Assembly: GCA_963575745.1 (NCBI GenBank)
Contig: CAUYUJ010015283.1
Location: 183,410 to 247,409 of the forward strand
DNA length: 64,000 bases
Source of the DNA: Prorocentrum cordatum
Taxonomy: Eukaryota > Sar > Dinophyceae > Prorocentrales > Prorocentraceae
Direction: 5' to 3'
Position 1 is the first letter of the stretch. Every line of letters begins with the position of its first letter. The notes below the pieces were generated by a model that saw only the letters and a program-made list of their open reading frames with translations, was not told the origin of the DNA and did not search any database. The translations under genes were made by a program, and so were the position numbers. Positions 10,255 to 21,624 of the stretch are shown here, piece after piece.

Positions 10255-10466
10255 CCAAAAGGGGATCCAGCAAATCCAGCGAAAAGGGGGTGGTGCAACA
10301 GATTTGGTGCAATAGATCTGAGGGGGTGCGCAGATGTATTGGTGGACTGTCGCGTGCAATGCATTCGTTGCCATACGATGCAATCCAATTCTTTGGCGCA
10401 GTACATTTGCAATACAATTACCCCAAATATACTGCACCACCCCCTTTCAGCTGGACCCCCTTGTGG
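10255..10466. mobile_element. Family J foldback element
   Basis: A 212-bp element with terminal inverted repeats of about 45 bp. The left end has CCAAAAGGGGATCCAGC, then GAAAAGGGGGTGGTGCA. The reverse complement of the right end has CCACAAGGGGGTCCAGC, then TGAAAGGGGGTGGTGCA. The left arm has a 9-bp internal duplication around ATCCAGC. It is non-coding and MITE-like. No clear target-site duplication was seen. Confidence 0.75.
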
Positions 10467-11559
10467 ACCACGAGGAAGTAGGGAACACTTGGATGCAAAA
10501 GGACCTCCCTGGCGTGAGTCCGTGCGCTGTATACCGTGTCCTAGGTGACCCTACGTTTCACATGACGACGGGCATCGGGGCTTCCAAGAAGCGACGTCTG
10601 CACAGGCGCAACCCCGCGCAGGCCAACAAGCTTCGGAGAACGACGACGACGACGACCATGACGACGACGAGGACACGAGCAGGAGGGGGGAGAGAGAGGA
10701 AAGCGAAGGCGAGGCGACGGAGGAGTTCTCCGCTTCCCCGTCCTCCCGCCCTCTGAGCCTCGGGCCCTTGACTGGCCGCCCTGAGGCGCGACCAGTGTAG
10801 AGGCCGCGTGCTTTGCGCGAGCGAGCCCACAGTCAGGGGTCACAACAGCGACGCGCGAAGGCGGACCCAGACCCCCTCGAATCATGACCAAAGATCCATT
10901 CCCCTGGACCGGTTTTTCATCCTGAATCGTTTTTTGATTGTCCCGAGGCCCGGTAAGGGCCCCCGGAGGCCGGAAAAATAGCCCAAACCGTGCCGTCTGG
11001 GGGTCGACGTTAGGAACAAAAAATCATGACGTCGGGGGGTCTGGGGGTATCGCTGAAATGCGCCCATGCGCGGGAGCGCTTGGGATCGACAAGGAAAAAA
11101 GGGCGCGACAAAAATAGCTCGGGACCGTGAAAAAATGTTGGACCCATCTTCTTCTGCCCAGGGTTCGGTGGAGGGAAGCAATTAGTGGACACCCCCCCTC
11201 TCCCCTAAACTCAAGGTTGGCACGCGCGGGGAAGACTGCGGTCGAAGTCCAACTCATTCAACCCACCGCCAACATTGAGCGTCGGGGGGGGGCATTGATG
11301 GATGAATGTGGCATGAGTGTTCGCCAACTTCTTCTGAGGCCGGCTCGTCATGTCCAGACTTCCCTCGGCCCCAGAACATGGCCTCTGTCCACAGAGAAAT
11401 ATCCGACACCACAAGTTTGCCGATTTGGGCGAGGGCCAAGAGCGGCTCTCTGCCTTCAAAAATTTCGCCGCGGCGCCCCACATGGGCTCGGCACGCCGCC
11501 AGGCCACCGAGCCCCGGGAGGCCGAGAGAGAGGGCTCCGAGATCAGCCATGCGCAGACG
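10467..11559. other. Intergenic, no gene seen
   Basis: Holds an inverted family H copy (listed separately), a short GAC-rich tract near 10640 and otherwise unassigned GC-rich sequence. Confidence 0.45.
10893..10995 (-). repeat. Family H repeat, copy 2 (inverted)
   Basis: On the minus strand it reads GGCCTCGGGACAATCAAAAA, CGATTCAGGATGAAAAAC, the same core as the other copies. It is the only copy in this orientation. Confidence 0.65.
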
Positions 11560-11690
11560 GGTGGGGGGGGAGGCTTCTCAGAAGGAGGCTGCTCCTCAGA
11601 AGGCGCGGGCCTTAGCTAATAGATATGGGGCCGGCGCCTCCTGAGGAGCAGCTTCCTTCGAAGAGGCCTTCCCCCTCTCCCCCACAGGTT
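11560..11690. mobile_element. Family K foldback, copy 1 (D-related)
   Basis: The inverted arms GGCTGCTCCTCAGAAGGCGC and GCGCCTCCTGAGGAGCAGC flank a short loop with TAGCTAATAGATATGG. A similar foldback lies at 13080-13215. It shares the TCAGAAGG motif with family D but lacks the GGCGCGCC ends. Confidence 0.6.
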
Positions 11691-11898
11691 CCGAGGCAGA
11701 GCGGGTTCCGAGGCGCGGGGAAGCCCGGCGAGCCCATGGTTAGGTCGGGCATGTCCCTCTACAGGAAGAATATTCAAGAATAGTTTCAAGAATAGCCTGG
11801 GGACGATGTTTCGTGCTCTTTTGACTGGTTGCGCTTATTTGTTGACTATTTGCTCTTTGTCTTCGAAAATCCGCCTGTAGGAGGACATGCCCGACCTC

Positions 11899-12090
11899 AG
11901 CCCAGGGGGGAATGCAGAGGGGGCGGGGCTTCCAAAAAGGCTCGGAAGGCCTTTGGCCTTCTTAGAAGTTTTCGGAGCCTTCTCCGAAGGCAGAGACGGC
12001 TTCTCAGAAGGTCGCAGGGCTTCGGAGAAGCCTCGCCGCCTTCTGAGGTGTCCTGCCCCCTCTCACTTCCCCCCCGGGGCGCGCCGCCGA
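11899..12090. mobile_element. Family D foldback element, copy 2
   Basis: The left arm AGCCCAGGGGGGAATGCAGA is degraded. The interior carries CTTCTCAGAAGG and CTTCTGAGG motifs. The right end GGGGCGCGCCGCCGA is intact at about 12076-12090. Confidence 0.65.
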
Positions 12091-12180
12091 ATCGCGCCTG
12101 CGGGGTCGCGCTTGCTTGGAGCTGGCTGCTGGTCTGCTGCTATTGGCCGGAAGAAAAGGAAGGGGAGGGGGGAGGGGGGG

Positions 12181-12340
12181 GCGAGGTTCGAGGTTCTGGG
12201 TTTGAGAGGGTGTTTGTTGTTTTTGTTCAGCTTTGTCGCTTTTTTCAGCTTCTGGGTGCCGTTCTGTGGCCCTGGGACCGTCAACGGCCTTGGGGTGAAA
12301 AGCTGCACCGGACGGACCCCAGGAGGGGTCTGGGATGCAA
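12181..12340 (+). repeat. Family H repeat, copy 3 (long form)
   Basis: Starts GCGAGGTTCGAGGTTCTGGG and continues through GGCCCTGGGACCGTCAACGG, TGAAAAGCTGCACCGG and CCAGGAGGGGTCTGGG. The 5' GGTTCGAGGTT resembles a pol III B box (9 of 11), so a SINE-like origin is possible but unproven. Confidence 0.65.
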
Positions 12341-13079
12341 CTTTTAGCGGATGCGCCTTTCTCCCCCTCGAGCTTGTTGCAATCGCGGCGCGAGCGGCTC
12401 CATGCGAGCTGTGAGGGCGCAGGGCGGGTCAGGGCAAAGCCTTCGGCGTGGCGAGCCGCACCAATGAGCAGATCAACGAGGCGCGCTCGTGGTTGCTCGC
12501 CATCGCTGCTCTCTCGTTGGCGCTCTGCTGTCTTTCCGCAGCCCCTTAAAATGCGGCGGGATATGCACGTTGGAGCGCGCATGTTGGACACCATCATGTT
12601 CGTCCGTGTCAGCTGTCACACGGCAGGCGTCTGACTTGTCATCAGATTTATCGCTTATCATTGACTTGAAATTCGCAGCTCATCTTAGCAGCGCGTCCAG
12701 TCAGGGGGGCGGTAGGCTGGGCGAACAAGCAGCTGAAGTGGAGGAGACAGGGAGATGGAGAGGAGGAGGAGGAGGACGACGACGACGATGCGAGGACGAT
12801 GGGGATGAGGATGTGGCGGCCAGCTGAAGTGTGTAATGCATGCTGGTTGTCGACGCGAATTCCTGGCTCTTGGCCCAGCACCAGATCCAGCACATTTGTT
12901 GGTAATGTTTCCACGACAGCTCCTCACGTCGAAGGTACAAACACATGAACAGGCATGTTGGGGTGCCTGGAAGCGGCCCGGGAAGTCCGCGCCGACCCTG
13001 AATGGTTCTGCTGATGTAGCTTGCGTTTCTTTTTTTAACGTCACGGCAACGTGCCATACCTCGGCCACGCGCAGAGGTG
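12341..13079. other. Intergenic, no gene seen
   Basis: GC-rich unique sequence with a short GAGGAG/GAC tract at about 12755-12790. No frame shows a recognisable domain. Confidence 0.45.
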
Positions 13080-13215
13080 GGAGGGGGGAGAGGAAAGGTT
13101 TCTTAGCAGCACCCCTGCTTCATGGAAGGCGCGGGTCTTCTCTGCAGATGTAAAGCCGGCGCCTTCTAAGAAGCAGCTTCCTTCTACGAAGGTTTTCCCC
13201 CTCCCCCCCCTACCC
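13080..13215. mobile_element. Family K foldback, copy 2
   Basis: GGAAGGCGCGGGTCTTCTCT and the opposing AAGCCGGCGCCTTCTAAGAA form imperfect inverted arms bounded by GGGGGGAGAGG and CCCCCTCCCCCC. It matches copy 1 in organisation. Confidence 0.55.
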
Positions 13216-13387
13216 CCTTCTGCGCGCTGCCACATACCAGGCAATATTTGAACGAGCGTGCTGATCATTTGGCCAAGTATGGCGCCAATGGAATCGTATG
13301 CGGCCTGGCTGATGTACATCGCCGTGCGAGCCTTGCGGGCTGACCATCTGGTTCTAGGAAGACAGGCAGCCACTGTCCAGTTTCCCT

Positions 13388-13522
13388 TCAGGGCGTCGTG
13401 AACAGGAGCAGGGCGTCGTTGAGGAAGATCACTTCGGACGTTTCTGGGGTCATTTCGAGCCCCAGGACCCTCACGGACCGATCCCGCGTAAAGACGTTGT
13501 CAAAGATGTAGGTCGTGCTATG
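13388..13522 (-). CDS. Possible orphan exon, unknown protein
   Basis: The minus strand reads TTYIFDNVFTRDRSVRVLG then LEMTPETSEVIFLND and ends at a TGA at 13388-13390. An AG acceptor lies just upstream at about 13518-13519. Composition looks like folded protein rather than repeat shadow. A second frame (ARKARTAMYISQAAYDSIGA, about 13260-13345) may be a neighbouring exon or show a frameshift. No family was recognised. Confidence 0.3.
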   Translation of the reverse strand, partial: HSTTYIFDNVFTRDRSVRVLGLEMTPETSEVIFLNDALLLFTTP

Positions 13523-13840
13523 TCGTTGTGCCGTTGTTTGCACGGCATCGGATGCCAGGTGGAGGGAGGAACGGGATGGGTGAGTTTGGGACGTTCCGGT
13601 GCGTCGCCCTCATCCACACTGGCTCACGCACGGGGCTCGCGTTAGGTCAGGTAATGTTCATGCGTCTCAGATCCAGTAGTGGCCCCGTTGAGTTGCGAAG
13701 GAAGTGCGCACGCCCGCGCGCGCGCGGCTGACAAAACACTCTCTTGTGCGGCGCCCGATCATCGCCTTCTACTCTCCCTTCCTTATCCTTCTCGCTCCCT
13801 CCTCCAGAGCTTGTCCAGTCGCCGCTTGTGGTCGTTCGAG

Positions 13841-14470
13841 AACTATCGACGACGCCTACGCCGAATTGGCTATGTGGCCAAACGTTGGGCCGAAGTCTTG
13901 CCAAGCTATTTGACTAAGTGTGCCCCGAGCCGATGTGGAAACCCTCGGGTGGGGGAGCACGTGGGGGAGGAACAGAGAAAGAATGAGCCTGAGGAGGAGG
14001 AAGGAGGAGGAGGAAGAGGAGGAGGAGGGAGGAGGGAGGAGGGAGGAGGGAGGCGGAGGAGGAGGAGGAGGAGGCCCCTGGGGGTTCCTGAGGGCTTCCC
14101 GGGGGGCCTCTGGGTGCCTCTTGGAGGCATCATGGGGCCTCTTGCGGGCTTCTGGGGACCTACGAGGGGTCGCTTGGCCTTCGCAGCAAGCCGTTTTGGA
14201 TGTCTGTGTGGCCATCTTGAGACCAGCTTGGCCCGTCTCGGGGCCCTCTTGGGGGCATGTGGGGCCGTTTGGGGCCGTCGGAAACCCGAACAAACGGCGA
14301 GAACGCGAAATTCCTTCAAAAGCCTATCAAAATGAATCAGAAACCCTTCTGGAGAGCCTCTTTGAGCCCTCATGGGCTGTATCGGGCCCCTCTTGGGCTG
14401 TCTTGTGGCCATATGCGGCCGTCTTTGGTCCACATTTGGCCGTCTTGGCAGCATCGTCGTCAAGGTGTAT
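13841..14470 (+). repeat. Family A composite repeat, copy with all parts
   Basis: Head at 13841-13975 (ACTATCGACGACGCCTACGC, then GAATTGGCTATGTGGCC, GAGCACGTGGGGGAGGA). GAG tract at 13985-14078. CTTGGGGCC-type body to about 14460 with the internal motif CGAACAAACGGCGAGAACGC near 14287. It starts with the same ACTATCGA.GACGCCTACG sequence as the copy at 45192, which makes that the likely 5' end of the family. Confidence 0.75.
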
Positions 14471-14699
14471 AGCAGGAACTATCGATCGTAGGTTAGAACC
14501 TGGAAATAATAAGGTTAAGGAAGACACCGAAAGCATGAAGAACGGCAACACAAAGTAAGCAGAGTGCAAATGTTTTTCGAAAGATCTGCTCGCGACCACT
14601 CCAAAGCGTATCGAGGACCAATAAGCCCATGCGCACTACGGCGGCCATGACCTCACTGCGCCGCTTGCATGAAAGGTGCGCCTGGAATGTAATCCAACC

Positions 14700-17200
14700 C
14701 AACGCAGTCGTGACTCGTGGTTGTTAGTTCTACCAGGAGTGCGTGGTGCGGTAGAGGGCGTTGAGTTGTTTCCGGAAGTAACCGAAAGACTCGCTCTTGC
14801 ATTCGTAGACGAGGTGGCGCAAGTTATGTCATATTTCCTCGCTACAGTAAGGGCACCGTTGTTCTGTGCACCTGCGCCCCCCTGGGTAAGCGAAGAGGTC
14901 GCTCCGCACATGAAGGCATGTACTTTCGAAAAGCGGTCTGCTGTCAGAGCATCCCGAAAGGTTTGCCAGGATTTCTCAGACAAGGCCGACACATCGACTT
15001 CCTCGACGCCTTCAGCATCGTTCCGTGTGGAGAGGGCGCGCATTTGGCAAACTTCCCAGAGGAGGTGCGCCACCTTGCCCCCCTCGCCGCTCCAGAACGT
15101 CTTACGTCGACCAAGCAGCCGGACAACTCGATGATCGTGCTCTCGGTCGAGAATGCCGAACCGGACGCTTCGGTCTTTGTGGAAGGCAAGGAAGTCCAGG
15201 CCCACAGCGTCCAGGAATTGCCCGAAATTGTGTTTCAAGAAAGAACTCCATTCCAGCCCCCACGTCGTGATCCTCGCGATCGCCGTGAGGACTGTTGTAA
15301 ATCTGGGGTGCAGGTTGAGGTCCAGAGCCCAGGAGCGCCCTCTGCACCACCACGTGCACTTTGTCCGTAAGACGGCCCTCATCACCTCGCCCGGTCGCGG
15401 GTGAACTCCGGGAGGCCCCGGATGGTCTCGAGGCGCTTGTGAAGCTTGGACCAGCTGGCCCCCGGCGTGATGTCCACTTCGGGGTCATCAGGTACAGCCA
15501 GAATTCAAAATTCCCACGTGCTCGATGGCTATCCCTTGCCCGCGCACCCAGCTCTGCCTCTTGGACTCGTTCTCGATGGCACTTGTGCATGTGTCGAACT
15601 CAGACGTGCCCTGGATGTCGGAGTCGAGACCGTAAAGAAAAATGTGGTGCCGTGCATGGCCCACGGCGACAGAACATCGCATAAGACTTTGGGCGCGCGG
15701 CCATCGCATTGGGCTAGGCTGCGCGTCGGCCAGATCTCCTCGTCTGCAAGATCCCCTGCAACTTGGCAAATGCGGGGCCGCGTCCACGCAGCGTGGACCA
15801 CAGCGGTGACCAGCTGGGGCGTGCCCGACTTGTGCAGCGCAGCGAGCCCCACCTCGTGGGGGTCGTTGTCGTAGCATGTCGATGAGTCTCTCTCGGTCCC
15901 GCAGTCGCCCTTCTCACAGGATTCTAAGCCAGAGGCAGCACGCGTGGACAACGGATGTCCCAGACTGGCGCGCGTAGTGTGCGACTTGTGGAGCAGGTAA
16001 GCTTGGCTCACAGGTCGTCTGCCAGGACCGGAGCAGGCACGATCCCACGCTTATTGGGCAGCTCTGCGTCGGATCCTTCTTTCGGCATGCCGACGACGCG
16101 CCAGCACAAGAGCTGCCTTTGAAGTTCTCGCAGGGCGTCCTGGCGCCTGGAACTTGATGCCGTCCTCCGATGCTAGACCAGCCTCCGCGAGGCAGAAGCA
16201 GTTGTCGCACCACGGGTCATCCAATTCCCGCCTTAGGAATTCGAGCGGGGAGGCCATGAGCTTGAGTTCAGAGGAGCGCCAGCCGTCATAGCCAGCTCAC
16301 AGCCTTCACAGAATCGTCGTAGGTAGGGACCCAGTCCGCTGGACACGTGGAGGTAGGAAGCGCCTCGCGCATCTGGGACGCGCACCATGTCCATTGCTCT
16401 GCACATTGCTTGCCGTCGAATGTGCCGGGTGGACACCAGATCTGCTTCCACTCCTTGGCCATGTCGTTCGTTGTGTGAAATTTGGGCGTTCCCCGTCTGG
16501 CTTGAGGACCCCGGAGGCCGCTGCCAAGTTTCAGGGTTGAAGGTGTTGATCAGCTGCTTCCCGTCGCTCGAGACCTGCTTCTTGAGCCAGCCTTTCTCGA
16601 GAGCGATTGCTTTATAGTAGACACTACGTCATTTGTTCTGCCGTAGGTAGGGGCGCCGGAGCCGTCGACATCGATGTAGCCGCGTAGGCATTCATGTACA
16701 GAATGGTCCAGGAGGCCGCCCTCAAGAGAGCGCTGGGGACCATCACGTAGCACATGGGCGATGCGCTGGCCGAGCCCTTTGAGCCTCGCCAGGGCGATGG
16801 GCTTGCTTGGTCGCCGTGCTGGCCGGGAGGCAACATGTCGCGAAGAGGGTGTGGATCTTTTCGGTCGCTCGCCCCCGTTGGCCTGCGCCAGGAAGCCTTG
16901 AACGACTCCGACCTGCAGTGCGAGCTCTGCTCGCGCGTGCCACCGGCGCCACCGCTCCAGAAGGGCGTCGGCACGGGGAAGGACGGATAGACGCTGCCGT
17001 ACTTCAGCTTCGAGGGCTTGGATGTCCTCCGGGAGGAGAATGGCATCAGGATCACCGACGCACAGCGCCGTGCGGTGCAGTCTTGTGGTGCGCTTTGGGA
17101 ACGTGGATCACGCCGACTTGGTATATGACCAGGTCGTGGTAAGGGAACTCGGACGACAAGTGCATGAGAGCAGCGCCCTTGGCCAGGGCGCGCGTGGGAG
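14700..17200 (-). pseudogene. Decayed LINE retrotransposon, pol 3' part
   Basis: Read on the minus strand, three separate frames hold pol-like fragments in order. DPDAILLPEDIQALEAEVRQ lies at about 17000-17060. GYIDVDGSG (about 16680-16710) looks like the first catalytic Asp block of an RNase H. CPYCSEEI, a stop, then NLRHLVYECKSESF (about 14780-14870) gives a CxxC...H....C zinc motif typical of LINE C-termini. Frames change repeatedly and stops intervene, so it is non-functional. No intact endonuclease or reverse transcriptase was recognised. Exact ends are uncertain. Confidence 0.55.
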
Positions 17201-17219
17201 CTGTGTTCAGAACTGTGGT

Positions 17220-18475
17220 CATATTGGGCTCTCCTGGGGCAGCAGTGGACGTCCTGGAGGCCATATTGGACCGTCTCCGAGGCCACCTCGGGGCCATCCT
17301 AAGCAGGAAAACCGTTGGGAGACCGATGCTGCAATGCGCCCAGGATGGCCGGCTGGATCGGCCGAGACCTCATTGGGGTCTTTACGAAAGGATTCAAACG
17401 TTGATCGCTTGGCACGCAAACAGCCCCTGTTGCGAGCAGCATTAGGCGGCGGATCGAAGACGTTCACGGCGAACCACCACCGCCCCCTGCCTTTTGGAAG
17501 CGCCTATGCGGCCGAACGTTGTGGCCAGAGCTCGGCTACGCTATCGGACCGCGTGTCCCCCCAGCCGTCGTGGGAGCCCTCGCGGAACATTTGAGGGAGG
17601 ACGGGGAAAATGACAGGGACGAAAAAGGAGCAGGACATGGAGGAGGAAGACGAGGAGGAGGAGGAGGAGGAGGAGGAGGAGGAGGGGGAGGAGGAGGAGG
17701 ACTCTTAGTAGTTTCTAGGGAACTCGCAGGGCCTCCTGCGCGCCTCCTGGGGGCATCTTGGAGGCCTCCTTGGGCCTCTTGGGGGCCTTCGGAACCTCCT
17801 TGGGATGCTTTTTAGCCGGCTGGCGCCGTCGGAAGCCGTCTCGGGGGCCTCTCTGGGTCGGCTTGGGGACCTCCTGGTGCGTTGCGGGGACGTCTTGGAA
17901 GCCATCTTGGGCGTCTTGGAGGCCTCCTGGGCCGCATGGGGGGCCCTCTAGGGGCTGTGTTCGGGGCCTCTTGGGCCGTGAAGGGGGCCGCCTCGGAGGC
18001 CTCTTGGGCGCTCTTGGGGCCATCTTGATGGCCTTTAGCAAACGCCAGAATCTCTCAACAACCTGAGGAACACAATTATGTTGGCCTCTTCGGGCCTTCC
18101 TGGATATCCTCTTGGAGGCCTCCTGGGCCGTCTTGGGCGACCTTGATTCCATCTTTGGTCATCTTTGGGGCACGTCGGCCCGTCTTGGTGACATCTTGGG
18201 GCCATCTTGGGCTTCCTTGGGGCCACGGTAGCCGTCTTGGCAACCATCTTAAAAAGAGGACAAGAAAACTACCCCCTGTGGCAAGCCACAGGGGTCGGCG
18301 GATGGGTCGTGGACAAGAGGCCTCGTAGAGGCCTGGTGAGGTCTTTTCGGAGGCCTCTCGGGGGCCTCTTGACAGCCTTTGGGCGGCCTCTTGGGAGCCT
18401 CGTGGAGGTCTCTGTGGGCCTCGTGGATGTTTCTTGGGGACCTCTTAGGATTTTCCTAGAAGTCTCGTTAAAAAT
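17220..18475 (+). repeat. Family A composite repeat, longest copy
   Basis: A short body fragment (17220-17300) precedes a head at 17451-17595 (GGATCGAAGACGTTCACGGC, ACCACCGCCCCCTGCC, TATGCGGCCGAACGTTGTGG, TATCGGACCGCGTGTCCCCC). A GAG tract follows (17636-17700) and then about 750 bp of CTTGGGGCC-type repeats. Non-coding. Confidence 0.75.
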
Positions 18476-18659
18476 ATATGGGGACGCCGTTCAAAATCGA
18501 AGCGCCCGATAGTTCGGGTACTTGTCAGGAAACGCGTTCTTCAATGCTGTGAGGGCACTGCTGGATTTCGGACACCCCTACGTGCGGGCCAAACACTTCA
18601 TGCCAGCATTGATCGCGCAACTGCCGAAAACAAAAACCGTAAATTTATGTTTGACGAGT

Positions 18660-18830
18660 CTTGTAGAAGCTTCTTGGCGGTATCGGGGCCATCTTGATTG
18701 AAGGAAAGGCCTCGAAATGTCAATTCGAGCTCCCCCTTGTTGGGCCCCTTGGGGAGCCGTCTTGGGGGCCCCTGGGGAACCCTGGAGGCCGTCTTGAGGC
18801 GATCTTGAGGGCCTCCTGGGCCATCCTGAG
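18660..18830 (+). repeat. Family A body fragment
   Basis: About 170 bp of CTTGGGGCC-type repeats without a head. Confidence 0.5.
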
Positions 18831-19529
18831 CGTAAGGAATGTGCTCACGCAAAGAAAGTGTTCCAATAAGTATGCCCTCGTGGGCCAGTCCCAAGTGCTT
18901 CCAAAACGGCCCAAGGATGCGCCCAAGTTGGCTCCAGGACGACCGGGAAGCCATATTAGGCCATGTTGGGAGTGTAAAATCCCAACCACGTTTTCACGGC
19001 CTCCGAAAAAGTCACGCCAGCCGCCCAGTAGCGCCCAAGAGCTCGAAGGGGCTTGAGGATTTCCACTTCGTGCTTCCTCCTCCTCCTCCTCCTCCTCCTC
19101 CTCCTCCTCCTCCTCTTCCTCCTCCTCCTCCTCCTCCTCCTCCTCCTCCTCCTCTATTTCTATTTCCCATGGCGGAGGAGGTCAGTGACTCACCTCAGCC
19201 CACCAGTGTCCCACCCGCTGGGTGGCGCTCTCGGGGGCGCCAGCCACTTCCGCCACCAGCGGGGGGAAAGAAAGAGAGGGGGAGGGGGAGGTGAGCCCAA
19301 GGGGCGTCAGCGGCGGGCCTGCCTGGTCGCCCGTCTCGCCTCCTTGGAACCCTCATCCTCTCTGCGGGGTCGGTCCGCCTCCTGCGCCAGCTGTGCGGGC
19401 GTGAGGTCGAACCGAGCAACACACTCCACCACTCCCCCGCTCCCCGCACGACAACGACGACCACGCCCCCCACCTCCCACCTCCCAGGGCGAGATCGGCC
19501 GAAGACGTGGTGGACAGGATGGCCACATC
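18831..19529. other. CTC tract and unassigned sequence
   Basis: A near-uninterrupted CTC tract runs at 19073-19155. The rest is GC-rich. The minus-strand ORF entering from 19530 shows no recognisable domain here. Confidence 0.4.
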
Positions 19530-20960
19530 CACTGGGGCGGCTGGCCTCGTTGGGCCAATTGTCCACCCTTGATACTGGGGAGCCCCAGACGGAAAAACGC
19601 CCTTCACGACACGGTTCGACTGCTTCTTCAGGCCCACCGTGGGCGGGGTGCAGGGGCGGCATAGGGCCTTCACCGCCCCCCATCTGGAACCCCCGCACTT
19701 AGTACACACACAGACGGTGCCCCCATGAATCACTCGCTCACCGTCAGGGCCAGACACAGTGGTCCTGCGGAGCGAGTGACCAAGCATATTGATGGGGGCG
19801 ACCAACTCAGGATGCTGCGGAACCGAAAGGACGAACTGCTGGCCCCCGAAACGAACTCTCGGCACGGTCAGCTGCTGCGGAAAGGCAAGGTCCCGACAGA
19901 CCCCCTCGGGGCCCACAAGCTCGACATCATCACGCCGCCTTCTGTCAGCCCTCCAGGCATCATGCTCGCAAGCCCAGTGGCCAGCTTGGCGCCCAACCGA
20001 TTCGAACAGGCGGGGCTTCCGCGCAGCCTGGGCCATAGACGCATGGCATTGCACCCCGAGCCTCGCTAGGTGATCAGCCTCGTCCGAGCCTCTCTTGTGG
20101 AACGGGGTCGAAAGCGCCCGCCCAACCTCGACCCACGACGAATTCGTTCGGACCTTCACAACTGTAGGCGGCTCCCCATCGTGGAGATGGGAGGCCCGAG
20201 TCCAAAGGTGGGCACGGCTGCTTGCAGCACTGCACGCAGGCTCGGGTGACCTAGCCGCCTTGGAGGTGGCAGCACAGTCAACAAAGCAACACTTGAAGCG
20301 CCAGTGAAGCTGGGTACCTGGGGCCGCTCCACCTCGCTTGCAGAGGGGCGTGCTAGCATAGCCGTGCCTGTGCGTTCTCTCTTGCTGCCATCGGCATCGT
20401 GATACACCGCTCCTTAAAGTTTTCTGCCTGTGTGGGTCCCAGAAGGCCGAGGGACCCGCGGCCTCCTTAGGCCCATCCAGGAGACTCAGGAGAGGCTTCC
20501 ACCTGACGGGCCTGGACCAGCTCTGGGACCCTGACCGAGCCTGGAGGGCCACATTACTCGAGCGGAAGTGCAAGGCCCGCTGAGCAAGCCACCCAACCTG
20601 TATGGGGGCCAGCGCGAGCAGATCTATTGGCATCCCAGTCTCGGACCTGCGTGACTTAGGATTGACGAAACACCAGCCGAGGTCCATGAGGTTGAAAACA
20701 AAACCATGGACAGGCGATCGGGCAGCTCCCCACGAGAACTTACGCCGGGCGAGCTCATCGTACACCGACTCTAGGACATGCTGCATACTGCTTACACTCG
20801 GCCGTCCCTCCCTCCTGGCTTGGGCCCAGAGGAGGACCACTTCCTTGTGGACGATGGCCTGGGGGTCCATCTTCTGGCCAGCCCTGGAAGAGTAGCGACT
20901 AACGCCAACCGAGGCCATACTCTTGACAGGGCGCAACGAACCTACTTCTGCAACACTAAG
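19530..20960 (-). pseudogene. LINE pol C-terminal fragment (RNase H-like and zinc ribbon)
   Basis: Part of a long minus-strand open frame that ends at 19353. It holds, in order: QIGWLAQRALHFRSS-type linker sequence, a zinc motif region (CRWQQERTHRHGYASTPLC), an RNase H-like end (VVKVRTNSSWVEVGRAL then FHKRGSDEADHLARLG, the terminal Asp block, about 20050-20160), and a zinc ribbon VCVCTKCGGS...LCRPC at about 19640-19715. The order matches the end of LINE polyproteins. The endonuclease and reverse transcriptase expected between this and the coiled-coil ORF at 21625-22344 are absent. Confidence 0.6.
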
Positions 20961-21624
20961 CCTATGCAGGCAACTACACTTGATGTCCGTGACTGCAGCG
21001 CCCCAGAGGGCGCAGGCTTGAGGGTCCGCACGTTGAACTCCATGGACTTGGCGAGCTCGCCGCAGGCAGGGCGCCTCAGGCTCGGCCGCTCCCTGCCGCC
21101 GACAGGCGGGGAGCTCCTGCGGGGCCCACGGCACAGTCGGCTGCCGAGGTAGGCCACCCTCGGCACGGACGTCTGCAGCACCTTCGCCACCGTCTGATAG
21201 GTGAGGGCGGCGCCTCGCCTGAGCCTCCACCTGCCCTCGACGAGCTCGGCTGGCCCGCGCCCTGCGGCCTCCTCGCCGACTGCTTGGTGGCACAGTTGGC
21301 GGCGGCTCGCCTTCAGGTTCAGGGTTGGCGATCCATCTCCTCAGCAGCTCGAACTCCCCGTTGTGGATGTCGGCAGTACCGTAGTCTCTGCCCTGATCAT
21401 GGTTGCAGTCAAATTTGATTTGGTCAGCACCCCGTGTAGGGACATGCTCTGTAGCACTGTATGATGACTGGCTGCCACGTGGCCCATGGTCATTACAGGT
21501 ACCATCCCAACCACCAGCTACCCAGCCTTGTTCAAAATCGGGTGACCTCATCCACCAGGCACTCGACGGAGTAACCCGCAAAACTGGATGTCGATCCCGT
21601 GAGTCGAAGTTGTGCTTTGTGCTG

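Noticed and set aside
18221-18245. Spliced-leader-like match GGTAGCCGTCTTGG
   Set aside because: Family A bodies contain CCGTCTTGG and CCATCTTGG everywhere; the full leader is not matched and no gene follows.
19073-19155. Poly-Leu and poly-Pro membrane-like ORFs
   Set aside because: Pure CTC repeat.
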